From contig JAUVKB010000143.1 of NCBI GenBank assembly GCA_030596405.1, positions 1 to 5,582 of the forward strand: 5,582 nt of DNA, written 5' to 3'. The notes beneath the pieces are model-generated. The model saw only the letters and a list, made by a program, of their open reading frames with translations, searched no databases and was not told the DNA's origin. Shown here in pieces: positions 1 through 5,582 of the stretch. The translations under genes and the position numbers were made by a program. Numbering within the stretch: the first letter of the stretch is position 1; every line of letters starts with the position of its first letter. This DNA is from Deltaproteobacteria bacterium. Its GTDB lineage: Bacteria; Desulfobacterota; Desulfobacteria; Desulfobacterales; JAUVKB01.

Positions 1-1
1 C

Positions 2-721
2 GGACAGTGTGTGCCAGGCTGCGCAGAAGGATCATTGCAGATTGTAGACGGCAAGGCAAAGATGATCTCGGAGACTCTGTGTGACGGTCTTGGGGCCTGC
101 ATCGGCGAATGTCCCACCGGTGCCCTTAAAATTGTCGAACGTGAAGCCGAGGAGTTCGATGAAGAAGCGGTTGAAAAATACCTTGCTGAAAAAGAAGTGG
201 AAAAAGAAAAGCAGCCGGCCACATTAGCTTGCGGGTGCCCGTCGACTAATATTCAGACATTCGCGCCGGCTTCTCCGTGCCGGGAAGCAAATGTGCCGGC
301 CTCCTTTAAAGATGAAGAATCCGCTCTTTCCCACTGGCCGGTTCAAATCAGGCTGGTGCCTGCAACTGCGCCCTTTTTAAAAGGTGCTGACCTCCTGGTG
401 CTCGCAGATTGTTGTGGAATCGCTATTCCGACTCTGCACAGGGATTTGCTTAAAGGCAGGGTCGTTATGATACGATGCCCAAAATTCGATGATGTTCAGG
501 AATACATCGACAAGTTTGCTGCTATTTTTAAAACTGCGGATATAAAAAGCGTAATGACAGTTTTCATGGAAGTTCCCTGCTGTTCGGGCCTTCCCATGAT
601 TGTCAAAAAAGGTATGGATGCGGCGGGGAAAAACATACCCATAGAAGAGATGGTCATCAGTACGAGAGGTAAAAGTATTAGAGTAAAAAAAAAGTTTGGT
701 AATAATTTGATGGTTTCGTAA
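2..721 (+). CDS. 4Fe-4S ferredoxin-like protein, 5'-truncated by window edge
   Basis: The reading frame is open from base 2 to the TAA at 719-721 (239 residues visible). The GTG at 11 lies inside a cysteine motif (GQCVPGCAEG), so it is very unlikely to be the start; the real start and at least one more cluster cysteine should lie left of the window. Counting from base 2, Cys3 and Cys7 belong to the first 4Fe-4S motif and Cys27-x5-Cys33-x3-Cys37-Pro to the second. A charged Glu/Lys-rich stretch follows (about 46-72). The C-terminal half (about 75-235) carries further cysteines at 77/79, 93, 137/138, 159 and 193/194, with the segments SHWPVQIRLVPATAPFLKGADLL and CPKFDD. This pattern resembles ferredoxin-like proteins that recur in strict anaerobes; their exact role is not established to my knowledge. 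A cytoplasmic electron-transfer role is inferred. It converges with the minus-strand operon. Confidence 0.85.
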   Translation, partial: GQCVPGCAEGSLQIVDGKAKMISETLCDGLGACIGECPTGALKIVEREAEEFDEEAVEKYLAEKEVEKEKQPATLACGCPSTNIQTFAPASPCREANVPASFKDEESALSHWPVQIRLVPATAPFLKGADLLVLADCCGIAIPTLHRDLLKGRVVMIRCPKFDDVQEYIDKFAAIFKTADIKSVMTVFMEVPCCSGLPMIVKKGMDAAGKNIPIEEMVISTRGKSIRVKKKFGNNLMVS

Positions 722-771
722 AAAAAGGTGGGGATCCAGGCTTTAATCAGATCGACAGCAGCTTCTTTTAT
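722..771. other. Convergent intergenic spacer without clear terminator
   Basis: These 50 bases separate the stop of the ferredoxin-like gene (plus) from the stop of the response regulator (minus). The stretch contains a GGATCC palindrome at 732-737 and an A-run at its left end, which reads as a T-run on the minus strand. I could not build a stable GC-rich stem followed by a T-tract in either direction, so no intrinsic terminator is called. Termination could be Rho-dependent, or transcripts could overlap into the opposing gene. Confidence 0.5.
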
Positions 772-2184
772 CTATTTTTCGATACCCAGCTTATTTAAGC
801 GGTAGCGCATGGAACGAAAGTTTATGCCGAGCAGTTCCGCCGCCCTGGTTTTGCCTCCATTTGTCAGCTCCAGAGCTTTTCTAAGATAAGCGCCCTCAAT
901 CTCTTCTAATATATTTTCCAGAGAAACTCCGTTTACGACCGTATCAAGATCAAACCTTTTATCCGTGCCTTCGATCCATCGTCGTTTATGGATAGAAAGG
1001 GCAAGGCTGTCCGGTAAAATAATATTTGTACTGGAAAGAGCAACGCTGCGTTCGATCAGGTTTTCAAGCTCTCGGATATTTCCGGGGAAATCGTATTTAT
1101 TGAGCAGATCTATCGCATAAGATGAAATCTTTGCAATCTCTTTTCCCATTTCATCGGAATATTTTTCCAGAAAATACTGGATAAGAACACGAAGATCTCC
1201 CTTCCTCTCTCTAAGAGGGGGCGCCTTGATCTCGATTACATTAAGCCGGTAAAAAAGATCTTCTCTGAAACGTCCTGCAATAACCTCTTTTTCAAGATTT
1301 TTGTTGGTGGCGGAAATGAGCCTGACATCAACCAGGATATCCTCTGTGCCGCCAACCGACTTAAACGACTTTTCCTGCACCGCTCTTAGAAGTTTTACCT
1401 GTATCGGGATGCTTAGCTCTCCGATTTCATCAAGAAAGATCGTCCCCTTGTCGGCTGTTTCAAAAAGTCCTTTTTTGTCACTGGTTGCGCCTGTAAACGA
1501 GCCTTTTTTATGGCCGAAAAACTCGCTTTCAATCAATGTTTCAGGAATTCCGCCACAGTTGATCGCAACAAAAGGTCTGTCTTTTCGATCACTTTCTTCA
1601 TGTATGGCGCGGGCAAACAGCTCCTTGCCGGTTCCGCTCTCTCCGGTAATCAGAACATTCGTTTTTGTTTTGGATACCTGCCTGATCATCTTGTAGCAAT
1701 AGATCATTCTGGGGCTGCTGCCCACTATTTTCCCAAAATGGAGGGTTTTTTTCAGCTCGTCATCAAGGGTCTGTTTTTCATGCTCTATGGTCTTATGGGC
1801 AAGCGCGTCTGCAATGGTCTGTTTCAGATCATTGTTGTCAAACGGTTTTGGGACGTAGTCGTACGCGCCCTCGTTCATGGCTTTGACTGCGGTATCCGTC
1901 GTCGCATATGCTGAAATCATTATAACCACAGTATCCTGATTCTTCTTCTTTGCCGCTTTCAATACTTCAATTCCTGAAATATCTCCAAGCCTGATATCAC
2001 ACAGCAAAAGGTCAAAATCCGTTTTATCAAGTATCGAAATAGCTTCTTTGCCGCTTTTTGCGGATGAAACATTATATCCTTCTTTTGCCAGCAACAGTTC
2101 GAGCAGCTCGCGCATGCTCAACTCATCATCTACAACCAGGATCTTGTTATCGTCTGATACAGGCATCTTTTTTGTTTCAGTCAT
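772..2184 (-). CDS. PilR-like sigma-54-dependent response regulator (NtrC family)
   Basis: This is a 470-residue activator with the classic three-part layout. The receiver domain (about 13-128) has the acidic pair Asp19/Asp20, phospho-acceptor Asp63, Ser91 and Lys113 (KPF). The sigma-54 AAA+ domain (about 150-390) has Walker A GESGTGKE at 181-188, the sigma-54-contacting loop as GSFTGA at 228-233, Walker B TIFLDE at 248-253 and FREDLFYRLNV at 306-316. A Fis-type helix-turn-helix ends the protein (about 429-470, with FRSMRYRLNKLGI). By family knowledge, phosphorylation drives oligomerisation and ATP-dependent opening of sigma-54 promoters. The GHKKGSFTGA segment and the C-terminus resemble PilR, the pilin-gene activator, but its targets are not visible here, so no symbol is given. 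The ATG overlaps the pyrC stop as ATGA, which favours translational coupling; no strong Shine-Dalgarno precedes it. No histidine kinase gene is adjacent on either side. Confidence 0.95.
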   Translation of the reverse strand: MTETKKMPVSDDNKILVVDDELSMRELLELLLAKEGYNVSSAKSGKEAISILDKTDFDLLLCDIRLGDISGIEVLKAAKKKNQDTVVIMISAYATTDTAVKAMNEGAYDYVPKPFDNNDLKQTIADALAHKTIEHEKQTLDDELKKTLHFGKIVGSSPRMIYCYKMIRQVSKTKTNVLITGESGTGKELFARAIHEESDRKDRPFVAINCGGIPETLIESEFFGHKKGSFTGATSDKKGLFETADKGTIFLDEIGELSIPIQVKLLRAVQEKSFKSVGGTEDILVDVRLISATNKNLEKEVIAGRFREDLFYRLNVIEIKAPPLRERKGDLRVLIQYFLEKYSDEMGKEIAKISSYAIDLLNKYDFPGNIRELENLIERSVALSSTNIILPDSLALSIHKRRWIEGTDKRFDLDTVVNGVSLENILEEIEGAYLRKALELTNGGKTRAAELLGINFRSMRYRLNKLGIEK

Positions 2185-3500
2185 TTTGCGAATCCATCAT
2201 AGACAATCTTGCCGCCCACCATGGTCAAAATCGCCCTGCCTTTCAAGTTCAGGCGATCAAAAGGGGTGTTTTTACTCAAAGACTTAAAAGATCCGGCATC
2301 CACTGAAAATGATACGTCCGGATCAATTATGGTAATATCAGCCATGCCCCCGATATTTAAGCCTCCTTTGAGTCCTAAAATACCGGCCGGATTTGTCGAC
2401 ATCTTTTCAATAAGCTCAACAATGGTAATCACGCCTTGCTCAACCAGTTTCAAACTCAAAGAGACCGACGTCTCCAGTCCGATTATACCGTTTGCCGCCA
2501 TATCGAATTCCACATCTTTTTCTATTGAAGAATGCGGCGCATGATCGGTGGCAATCACATCAATGGTTTTGTCTGCAAGCCCGTTGATTATCGCCTGCCT
2601 GTCATTTGCCGAACGCAAAGGCGGGTTCATCTTCGCATTGGTATTATAACCCTTTACAGCATCTTGGGTAAGCGTAAAATAATGAGGCGCTGTTTCAGCC
2701 GTAACCGGCGCGCCCCTTTTTTTAGCGTCTCTTATTGCCCGAACCGATTCCATTGTGCTTACGTGGGCAATATGAACAGGAACGCCCGTCAACTCACAAA
2801 GGGCGATATCCCGCATAACCATTATGCTTTCAGCGGCATTAGGTATTCCGGCAAGTCCCATCCTCGTTGCAACAGCGCCTTCGTTCATCGCGCCTCCCCG
2901 TGCAAGCGGAAGATCCTCACAATGAGAAATAACCCGCAAACCAAAGCCATCTGCATATTCGAGCGCTCTTCGCATCAACAGGCTGTCTATTACAGGATTG
3001 CCGTCATCGGAAACAGCAACGGCTCCCGCTGATTTCAGATCTCCGTATTCACACAATCCGTCTCCTTTGAGCCCTTTGCTTATTGCGCCGACCGGGTAAA
3101 CCCGGGCGCAGCCCGCCTCGCCTGCTTTTTTCAATATATATTCGGTCACCTGCCTGTTGTCGTTTACGGGATTTGTATTCGGCATGCAGCAAACCGCGGT
3201 AAAACCACCGGAAACCGCGGCAACGCAACCCGATTCTATGGTCTCTTTATATTCATGTCCCGGTTCCCGCAGGTGCACGTGCATATCGATAAGCCCGGGG
3301 GTTACAATTTTCCCGGACGCATTGATAACTTTATCAACAATTTTATCATATGGTTTATCATGTAGTTTGTCAGGGGGCGAATTTTCACCGCTTACGGTTT
3401 TAACTATTTTAACAATTTTGTCATCATCAACCAGGATATCCATTTTGCCGTCCAAATTTCCAGGATCGACAACCCTTCCGCCGCTAATCAGTATCCGCAT
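2181..3500 (-). CDS. pyrC: Dihydroorotase, type I
   Basis: It catalyses reversible cyclisation of N-carbamoyl-L-aspartate to L-dihydroorotate, the third step of de novo pyrimidine synthesis, in the cytoplasm. The 439-residue protein is an amidohydrolase. Zinc ligands His74-x-His76 lie in GLIDMHVHLREPG, followed by SDDG (164-167), His193 (ISHCED), His243/His246 (HIAHVS), the substrate-binding NPPLR segment (292-296) and catalytic Asp319 in ATDHAPH, so the enzyme should be active. The frame stays open upstream to 3653, but that part lies over pyrB. ATG 3500 is chosen because it has a perfect AGGAGGT at the right distance and gives the typical N-terminus MRILISGGRVVDPG. It overlaps the pyrB end by 17 bases and shares ATGA with the response regulator downstream. 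Odd feature: residues 34-59 form an extra-long linker with four DKxx units where the family usually has a shorter segment. Confidence 0.97.
   Translation of the reverse strand: MRILISGGRVVDPGNLDGKMDILVDDDKIVKIVKTVSGENSPPDKLHDKPYDKIVDKVINASGKIVTPGLIDMHVHLREPGHEYKETIESGCVAAVSGGFTAVCCMPNTNPVNDNRQVTEYILKKAGEAGCARVYPVGAISKGLKGDGLCEYGDLKSAGAVAVSDDGNPVIDSLLMRRALEYADGFGLRVISHCEDLPLARGGAMNEGAVATRMGLAGIPNAAESIMVMRDIALCELTGVPVHIAHVSTMESVRAIRDAKKRGAPVTAETAPHYFTLTQDAVKGYNTNAKMNPPLRSANDRQAIINGLADKTIDVIATDHAPHSSIEKDVEFDMAANGIIGLETSVSLSLKLVEQGVITIVELIEKMSTNPAGILGLKGGLNIGGMADITIIDPDVSFSVDAGSFKSLSKNTPFDRLNLKGRAILTMVGGKIVYDGFAK
3324..3371 (-). repeat. 12-bp degenerate tandem repeat (DKxx x4) within pyrC
   Basis: Four in-frame 12-base units each begin with GAC/GAT-AAA/AAG and encode DKLH-DKPY-DKIV-DKVI (residues 44-59 of PyrC). 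On the plus strand the motif TTTATCA recurs every 12 bases at about 3330, 3342 and 3354, with TTTGTCA at 3366. The sequence also resembles the nearby DKIV codons for residues 27-30. It lies between the first beta strands and the metal-binding strand, where length variation should be tolerated. Confidence 0.7.
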
Positions 3501-4422
3501 CCCGCACACCTCCTGCAACAAGATATAAAAGGGCCATACGAACGGCAACACCGTTTGTGACCTGATCAAGAATAACCGAAAACGGCCCGTCCGCAACATC
3601 GGGCGCCATTTCAACGCCTCTGTTAACAGGCCCCGGGTGCATGACCAATACATCGTCTCTCGCGCCTTTCAGCCTGCTTTTATTTAGCCCGTAAAACTTT
3701 GCATACTCACGATCCGTTGAAAATAAAAAACTGTTTTGCCTTTCCTTTTGAATCCTTAGCATAATTATAACGTCGGCGTCACAAATAGCGTCTTTGATAT
3801 TATATGCAACAGAAGCGCCCAACGTCTCAATGCCTTTTGGAATCATGGTGCAAGGCCCCGCCAATACAACAGAAGCGCCCATTTTTGTAAACCCGGTTAT
3901 GTTTGATCGAGCCACCCTGCTGTGAGATATGTCGCCTATGATTGCAATTTTTAACCCTTTAATTTTTCCTTTCTTTTCTCTTACGGTCATCATATCGAGA
4001 AGCGACTGCGAAGGGTGTGCGTGCGTTCCGTCCCCCGCGTTAATAACAGCCGATTTCAAAATACGCGCAAGCATATGGGGAGCGCCTGATGAAGAATGAC
4101 GTATTACTATAACATCCGGGTTCATGGCTTCAAGGTTTCGAGCGGTATCTATAAGGGTCTCTCCCTTGACCATACTGCTGGAGCTTGCCGATATTGAAAG
4201 ACTGTCCGCGCTCAGCCGCTTGGCTGCAATATCAAAGGAGGTGCGTGTCCTGGTGCTCGGCTCATAAAAAAAATGGACAACTGTTTTGCCCCTTAATGTC
4301 GGCACTTTTTTAACGGGCCGCGTAGAGATCTCCTTCATTCTGTCGGCGGTATCCAGAATAAAGTCTATTTCATCAACAGAAAGGGATTCAATATCGAGAA
4401 TATCTTTTCTTGAAAACTGCAA
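3484..4422 (-). CDS. pyrB: Aspartate carbamoyltransferase, catalytic subunit
   Basis: It condenses carbamoyl phosphate with L-aspartate to N-carbamoyl-L-aspartate, the committed step of pyrimidine synthesis; the functional unit is a trimer. The 312-residue length is normal for the catalytic chain. Carbamoyl-phosphate loop STRTR is at 56-60, SSMVKGE at 82-88 (Lys86 from the neighbouring subunit), Arg108, and HPSQ at 136-139. The aspartate domain has GDISHSRVARSN (163-174), LRIQKERQ (222-229) and HPGPVNRGVEM (262-272). The start is a TTG. It is well fixed because the lepB TAA (4438-4440) lies in the same frame six codons upstream, leaving only TTG or an ATT, and AAGGGGGA sits 5 bases before the TTG. 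No regulatory-chain gene (pyrI) is adjacent. pyrC follows with a 17-base overlap, consistent with PyrB/PyrC acting together, which is an inference. Confidence 0.97.
   Translation of the reverse strand: MQFSRKDILDIESLSVDEIDFILDTADRMKEISTRPVKKVPTLRGKTVVHFFYEPSTRTRTSFDIAAKRLSADSLSISASSSSMVKGETLIDTARNLEAMNPDVIVIRHSSSGAPHMLARILKSAVINAGDGTHAHPSQSLLDMMTVREKKGKIKGLKIAIIGDISHSRVARSNITGFTKMGASVVLAGPCTMIPKGIETLGASVAYNIKDAICDADVIIMLRIQKERQNSFLFSTDREYAKFYGLNKSRLKGARDDVLVMHPGPVNRGVEMAPDVADGPFSVILDQVTNGVAVRMALLYLVAGGVRDADTD
3508..3514 (-). promoter_or_regulatory. Strong Shine-Dalgarno for pyrC
   Basis: AGGAGGT on the minus strand lies 7 bases before ATG 3500 and inside the 3' end of pyrB. It is the only perfect ribosome-binding site among the operon's starts, and it decides the pyrC start against the longer open frame reaching 3653. 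Confidence 0.85.
3807..3881 (-). repeat. 15-bp direct repeat pair within pyrB, 60 bp apart
   Basis: The plus-strand sequence CAACAGAAGCGCCCA occurs exactly at 3807-3821 and again at 3867-3881. It encodes GASV with identical codons at residues 182-185 (MGASVV) and 202-205 (LGASVA). Both positions fit the normal ATCase fold, so this probably reflects similar peptides with shared codon use, not a mobile or regulatory repeat. Confidence 0.4.
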
Positions 4423-4427
4423 TAGAA

Positions 4428-4435
4428 TCCCCCTT
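4428..4435 (-). promoter_or_regulatory. Purine-rich ribosome-binding site before the TTG start of pyrB
   Basis: AAGGGGGA on the minus strand lies 5 bases before TTG 4422, within the 15-base gap after the lepB stop. It supports initiation at TTG. The match to the Shine-Dalgarno consensus is imperfect, so pyrB initiation is probably weaker than that of pyrC or depends partly on ribosomes finishing lepB. Confidence 0.6.
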
Positions 4436-4437
4436 GC

Positions 4438-5079
4438 TTATTTTAGTGTTTTACAGATTCTGTTCCACCTGACCCCAAAATTGTCCTTGTCCCATGACCA
4501 ATAAATAATGAAAGCTTTGCCTTTAAGGGCTTTTAAGCCGACAAATCCCCAGAACCTGCTGTCATAACTGTGATCACGGTTGTCGCCCATAACAAAAAGA
4601 GAATTCTCAGGCACTGTCACCGGCCCGAAATTATCTCTTGGCTGCATGCCGGCCGGAATAATCTGAAGATCCGTATAAAAACCAAAATCATGATTTAAAG
4701 GTTCTCCGTTGACATATACCTGCTTGTCACGGATCTTTATTACATCATTACCGACGCCGACGACCCTTTTAATATAGTCCTTGCCCGGATCCCCTGGGAA
4801 TTTAAAAACAACGATATCGCCGCGTTCAGGATTTTTAACCGGAATAATAGTTGTCCGCAAAAACGGAATTTTAACTCCGTAAATAAACTTGTTAACCAGT
4901 ATATGATCTCCGATTTGCAGCGTCTGTTTCATGGAACCGGACGGAATTTTAAATGCCTGCACAACAAATGTACGGATAAACAAAGCGAGTATAATCGCCA
5001 CGACAACGGCTTCGATATTTTCCCGAAGACCGCTCTTTTTCTTTGTCCGCATATCTTTTTCTGAATTCTTTGCTTTCAT
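4438..5079 (-). CDS. lepB: Signal peptidase I
   Basis: It is a membrane-bound serine protease that removes signal peptides from exported proteins at the outer face of the cytoplasmic membrane. At 213 residues it is a compact form with one predicted membrane segment (about 23-42) after a Lys/Arg-rich cytoplasmic tail. Motifs appear in order: PSGSM at 46-50 with nucleophile Ser49; RGDIVVFKFP at 86-95; YIKR with general-base Lys104; and GDNRDHSYDSRFWG at 165-178. After PSGSM the common M-x-P-T-L reads M-K-Q-T-L, a tolerated variation. The start ATG overlaps the pgpA stop as ATGA, so translation is probably coupled. An in-frame ATG at codon 10 is a possible alternative, with no better ribosome-binding site. 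pyrB follows after 15 bases in the same frame. Confidence 0.96.
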   Translation of the reverse strand: MKAKNSEKDMRTKKKSGLRENIEAVVVAIILALFIRTFVVQAFKIPSGSMKQTLQIGDHILVNKFIYGVKIPFLRTTIIPVKNPERGDIVVFKFPGDPGKDYIKRVVGVGNDVIKIRDKQVYVNGEPLNHDFGFYTDLQIIPAGMQPRDNFGPVTVPENSLFVMGDNRDHSYDSRFWGFVGLKALKGKAFIIYWSWDKDNFGVRWNRICKTLK

Positions 5080-5534
5080 TTTATTAAAAACGCCGCTCGT
5101 AAAATAATATTAGTAATAATTCCCGCCGCAACATCGTCTAAAACAATGCCTGGCCCGCCTGATATTTTTTTTTCCAGAAATCCTATGGGAAACGGTTTGA
5201 AAACATCCAGGAGCCTGAATATAACAAAACCTGCAACAATATATATTATATTAAAAGGCAAAGCAAATAATGCTACCATAATGCCTGCAATTTCATCGAT
5301 AACGATACAGCCCGGATCCTTTTTATCCATAATCTTTTCAGCTTCACCTGCAGACCATACCGCAATAAAAAGAAAAATTACTGTAAATAGTATAGCGGCG
5401 GGCAAATCGATTATAGACAGGATAAAACACGGCAAAATTCCTACAATAGTTCCGAACAGGCCGGGAGCAAAAGGGATATTTCCGACATAACAACCGGTTG
5501 CGAGAAATATAACCGATTTTTTTCTAAAATTCAT
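5076..5534 (-). CDS. pgpA: Phosphatidylglycerophosphatase A
   Basis: It dephosphorylates phosphatidylglycerophosphate to phosphatidylglycerol in the cytoplasmic membrane. The 152 residues match the usual length. Family motifs appear in order: LATGCYVGNIPFAPGLFGT (11-29), DPGCIVIDEIAGIMV (73-87) with conserved Asp/Glu, FRLLDVFKPFPI (106-117) and GGPGIVLDDVAAG (126-138). Hydrophobic membrane segments lie at about 30-60 (probably two) and 88-106, with a further one near the C-terminus. The ATG at 5534 is fixed by two in-frame stops just upstream (5549-5544). It has no recognisable Shine-Dalgarno (CCTGCC directly precedes it). It overlaps lepB by ATGA and is the first gene of the visible minus-strand cluster. 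A run of nine A on the coding strand (5165-5173) encodes the EKKI segment. Confidence 0.95.
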   Translation of the reverse strand: MNFRKKSVIFLATGCYVGNIPFAPGLFGTIVGILPCFILSIIDLPAAILFTVIFLFIAVWSAGEAEKIMDKKDPGCIVIDEIAGIMVALFALPFNIIYIVAGFVIFRLLDVFKPFPIGFLEKKISGGPGIVLDDVAAGIITNIILRAAFLIK

Positions 5535-5540
5535 GGCAGG

Positions 5541-5569
5541 TTTTTATTATTCGGCATGATTTTTGTCAA
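5541..5569 (-). promoter_or_regulatory. Possible sigma-70-type promoter upstream of pgpA
   Basis: The minus strand has a perfect TTGACA (5569-5564), then 17 bases, then TAAAAA (5546-5541), a 4/6 match to TATAAT. If real, transcription would start at or almost at the pgpA ATG, giving a leaderless or near-leaderless message, consistent with the missing Shine-Dalgarno. The -10 is weak and the region may instead be the tail of an upstream gene: codons from the right edge stay open in this frame until TAATAA at 5549-5544. Confidence 0.25.
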
Positions 5570-5582
5570 GGCATTGTTTTAC

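Noticed and set aside
228..233. GSFTGA instead of GAFTGA in the regulator (residue numbers), as a sign of lost sigma-54 contact
   Set aside because: GSFTGA is known in PilR-type activators, and the key Phe-Thr-Gly are kept, so there is no reason to expect loss of function.
1301..1914. Two plus-strand open frames of about 130 codons opposite the response regulator
   Set aside because: They lie antisense to strongly conserved AAA+ and receiver coding sequence, show no family resemblance, and have no ribosome-binding site that I can support.
2532..3032. Plus-strand 166-codon open frame opposite pyrC
   Set aside because: It is fully antisense to conserved dihydroorotase motifs and has an implausible composition rich in Arg, His and Cys; a shadow frame.
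3501..3653. 51-codon N-terminal extension of pyrC
   Set aside because: It lies out of frame over the conserved end of pyrB and does not resemble dihydroorotase. The AGGAGGT before ATG 3500 gives the standard N-terminus.
5146..5490. Plus-strand 114-codon open frame opposite pgpA
   Set aside because: It is antisense to all four PgpA motifs and has no recognisable homology.
5552..5574. Possible inverted repeat or operator around GGCATGA...TCAAGGCA
   Set aside because: Only three to four bases pair across the centre; the GGCA copies are direct repeats, so no convincing operator.

Overview
The window looks like ordinary chromosome of an anaerobic bacterium, most likely a Desulfobacterota (former Deltaproteobacteria) sulfate-reducer relative. 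That placement is inferred from protein style only: a ferredoxin-like protein of a type found in strict anaerobes, a PilR-like sigma-54 activator, and the general look of PgpA, LepB, PyrB and PyrC. No rRNA or other firm taxonomic marker is present. I see no tRNA, rRNA, CRISPR array, insertion sequence, attachment site or phage gene.

Layout. On the plus strand, positions 2-721 hold the 3' part of a 4Fe-4S ferredoxin-like gene cut by the left edge. Everything else is on the minus strand and reads right to left: pgpA (5534-5076), lepB (5079-4438), pyrB (4422-3484), pyrC (3500-2181) and a PilR-like sigma-54-dependent response regulator (2184-772). The last gene converges on the ferredoxin gene across a spacer of about 50 bases with no clear hairpin terminator. 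About 48 bases lie upstream of pgpA at the right edge; they contain a perfect TTGACA and two consecutive in-frame stops.

The five minus-strand genes are packed so tightly that they are almost certainly one transcription unit. pgpA/lepB and pyrC/regulator each share an ATGA overlap, pyrB/pyrC overlap by 17 bases, and lepB/pyrB are 15 bases apart. Their roles are mixed: phosphatidylglycerol synthesis, secreted-protein processing, two consecutive steps of de novo pyrimidine synthesis (carbamoyl-aspartate formation, then ring closure to dihydroorotate), and transcription activation. PgpA and LepB are both cytoplasmic-membrane proteins. PyrB and PyrC probably work together, possibly as a complex. 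The regulator has no sensor kinase gene beside it in this window.

I found no convincing undescribed system. The points most worth a second look are a four-unit DKxx tetrapeptide (12-bp) repeat in the N-terminal region of PyrC, the translational coupling of a sigma-54 activator to pyrC, and the cysteine-rich C-terminal half of the ferredoxin-like protein.
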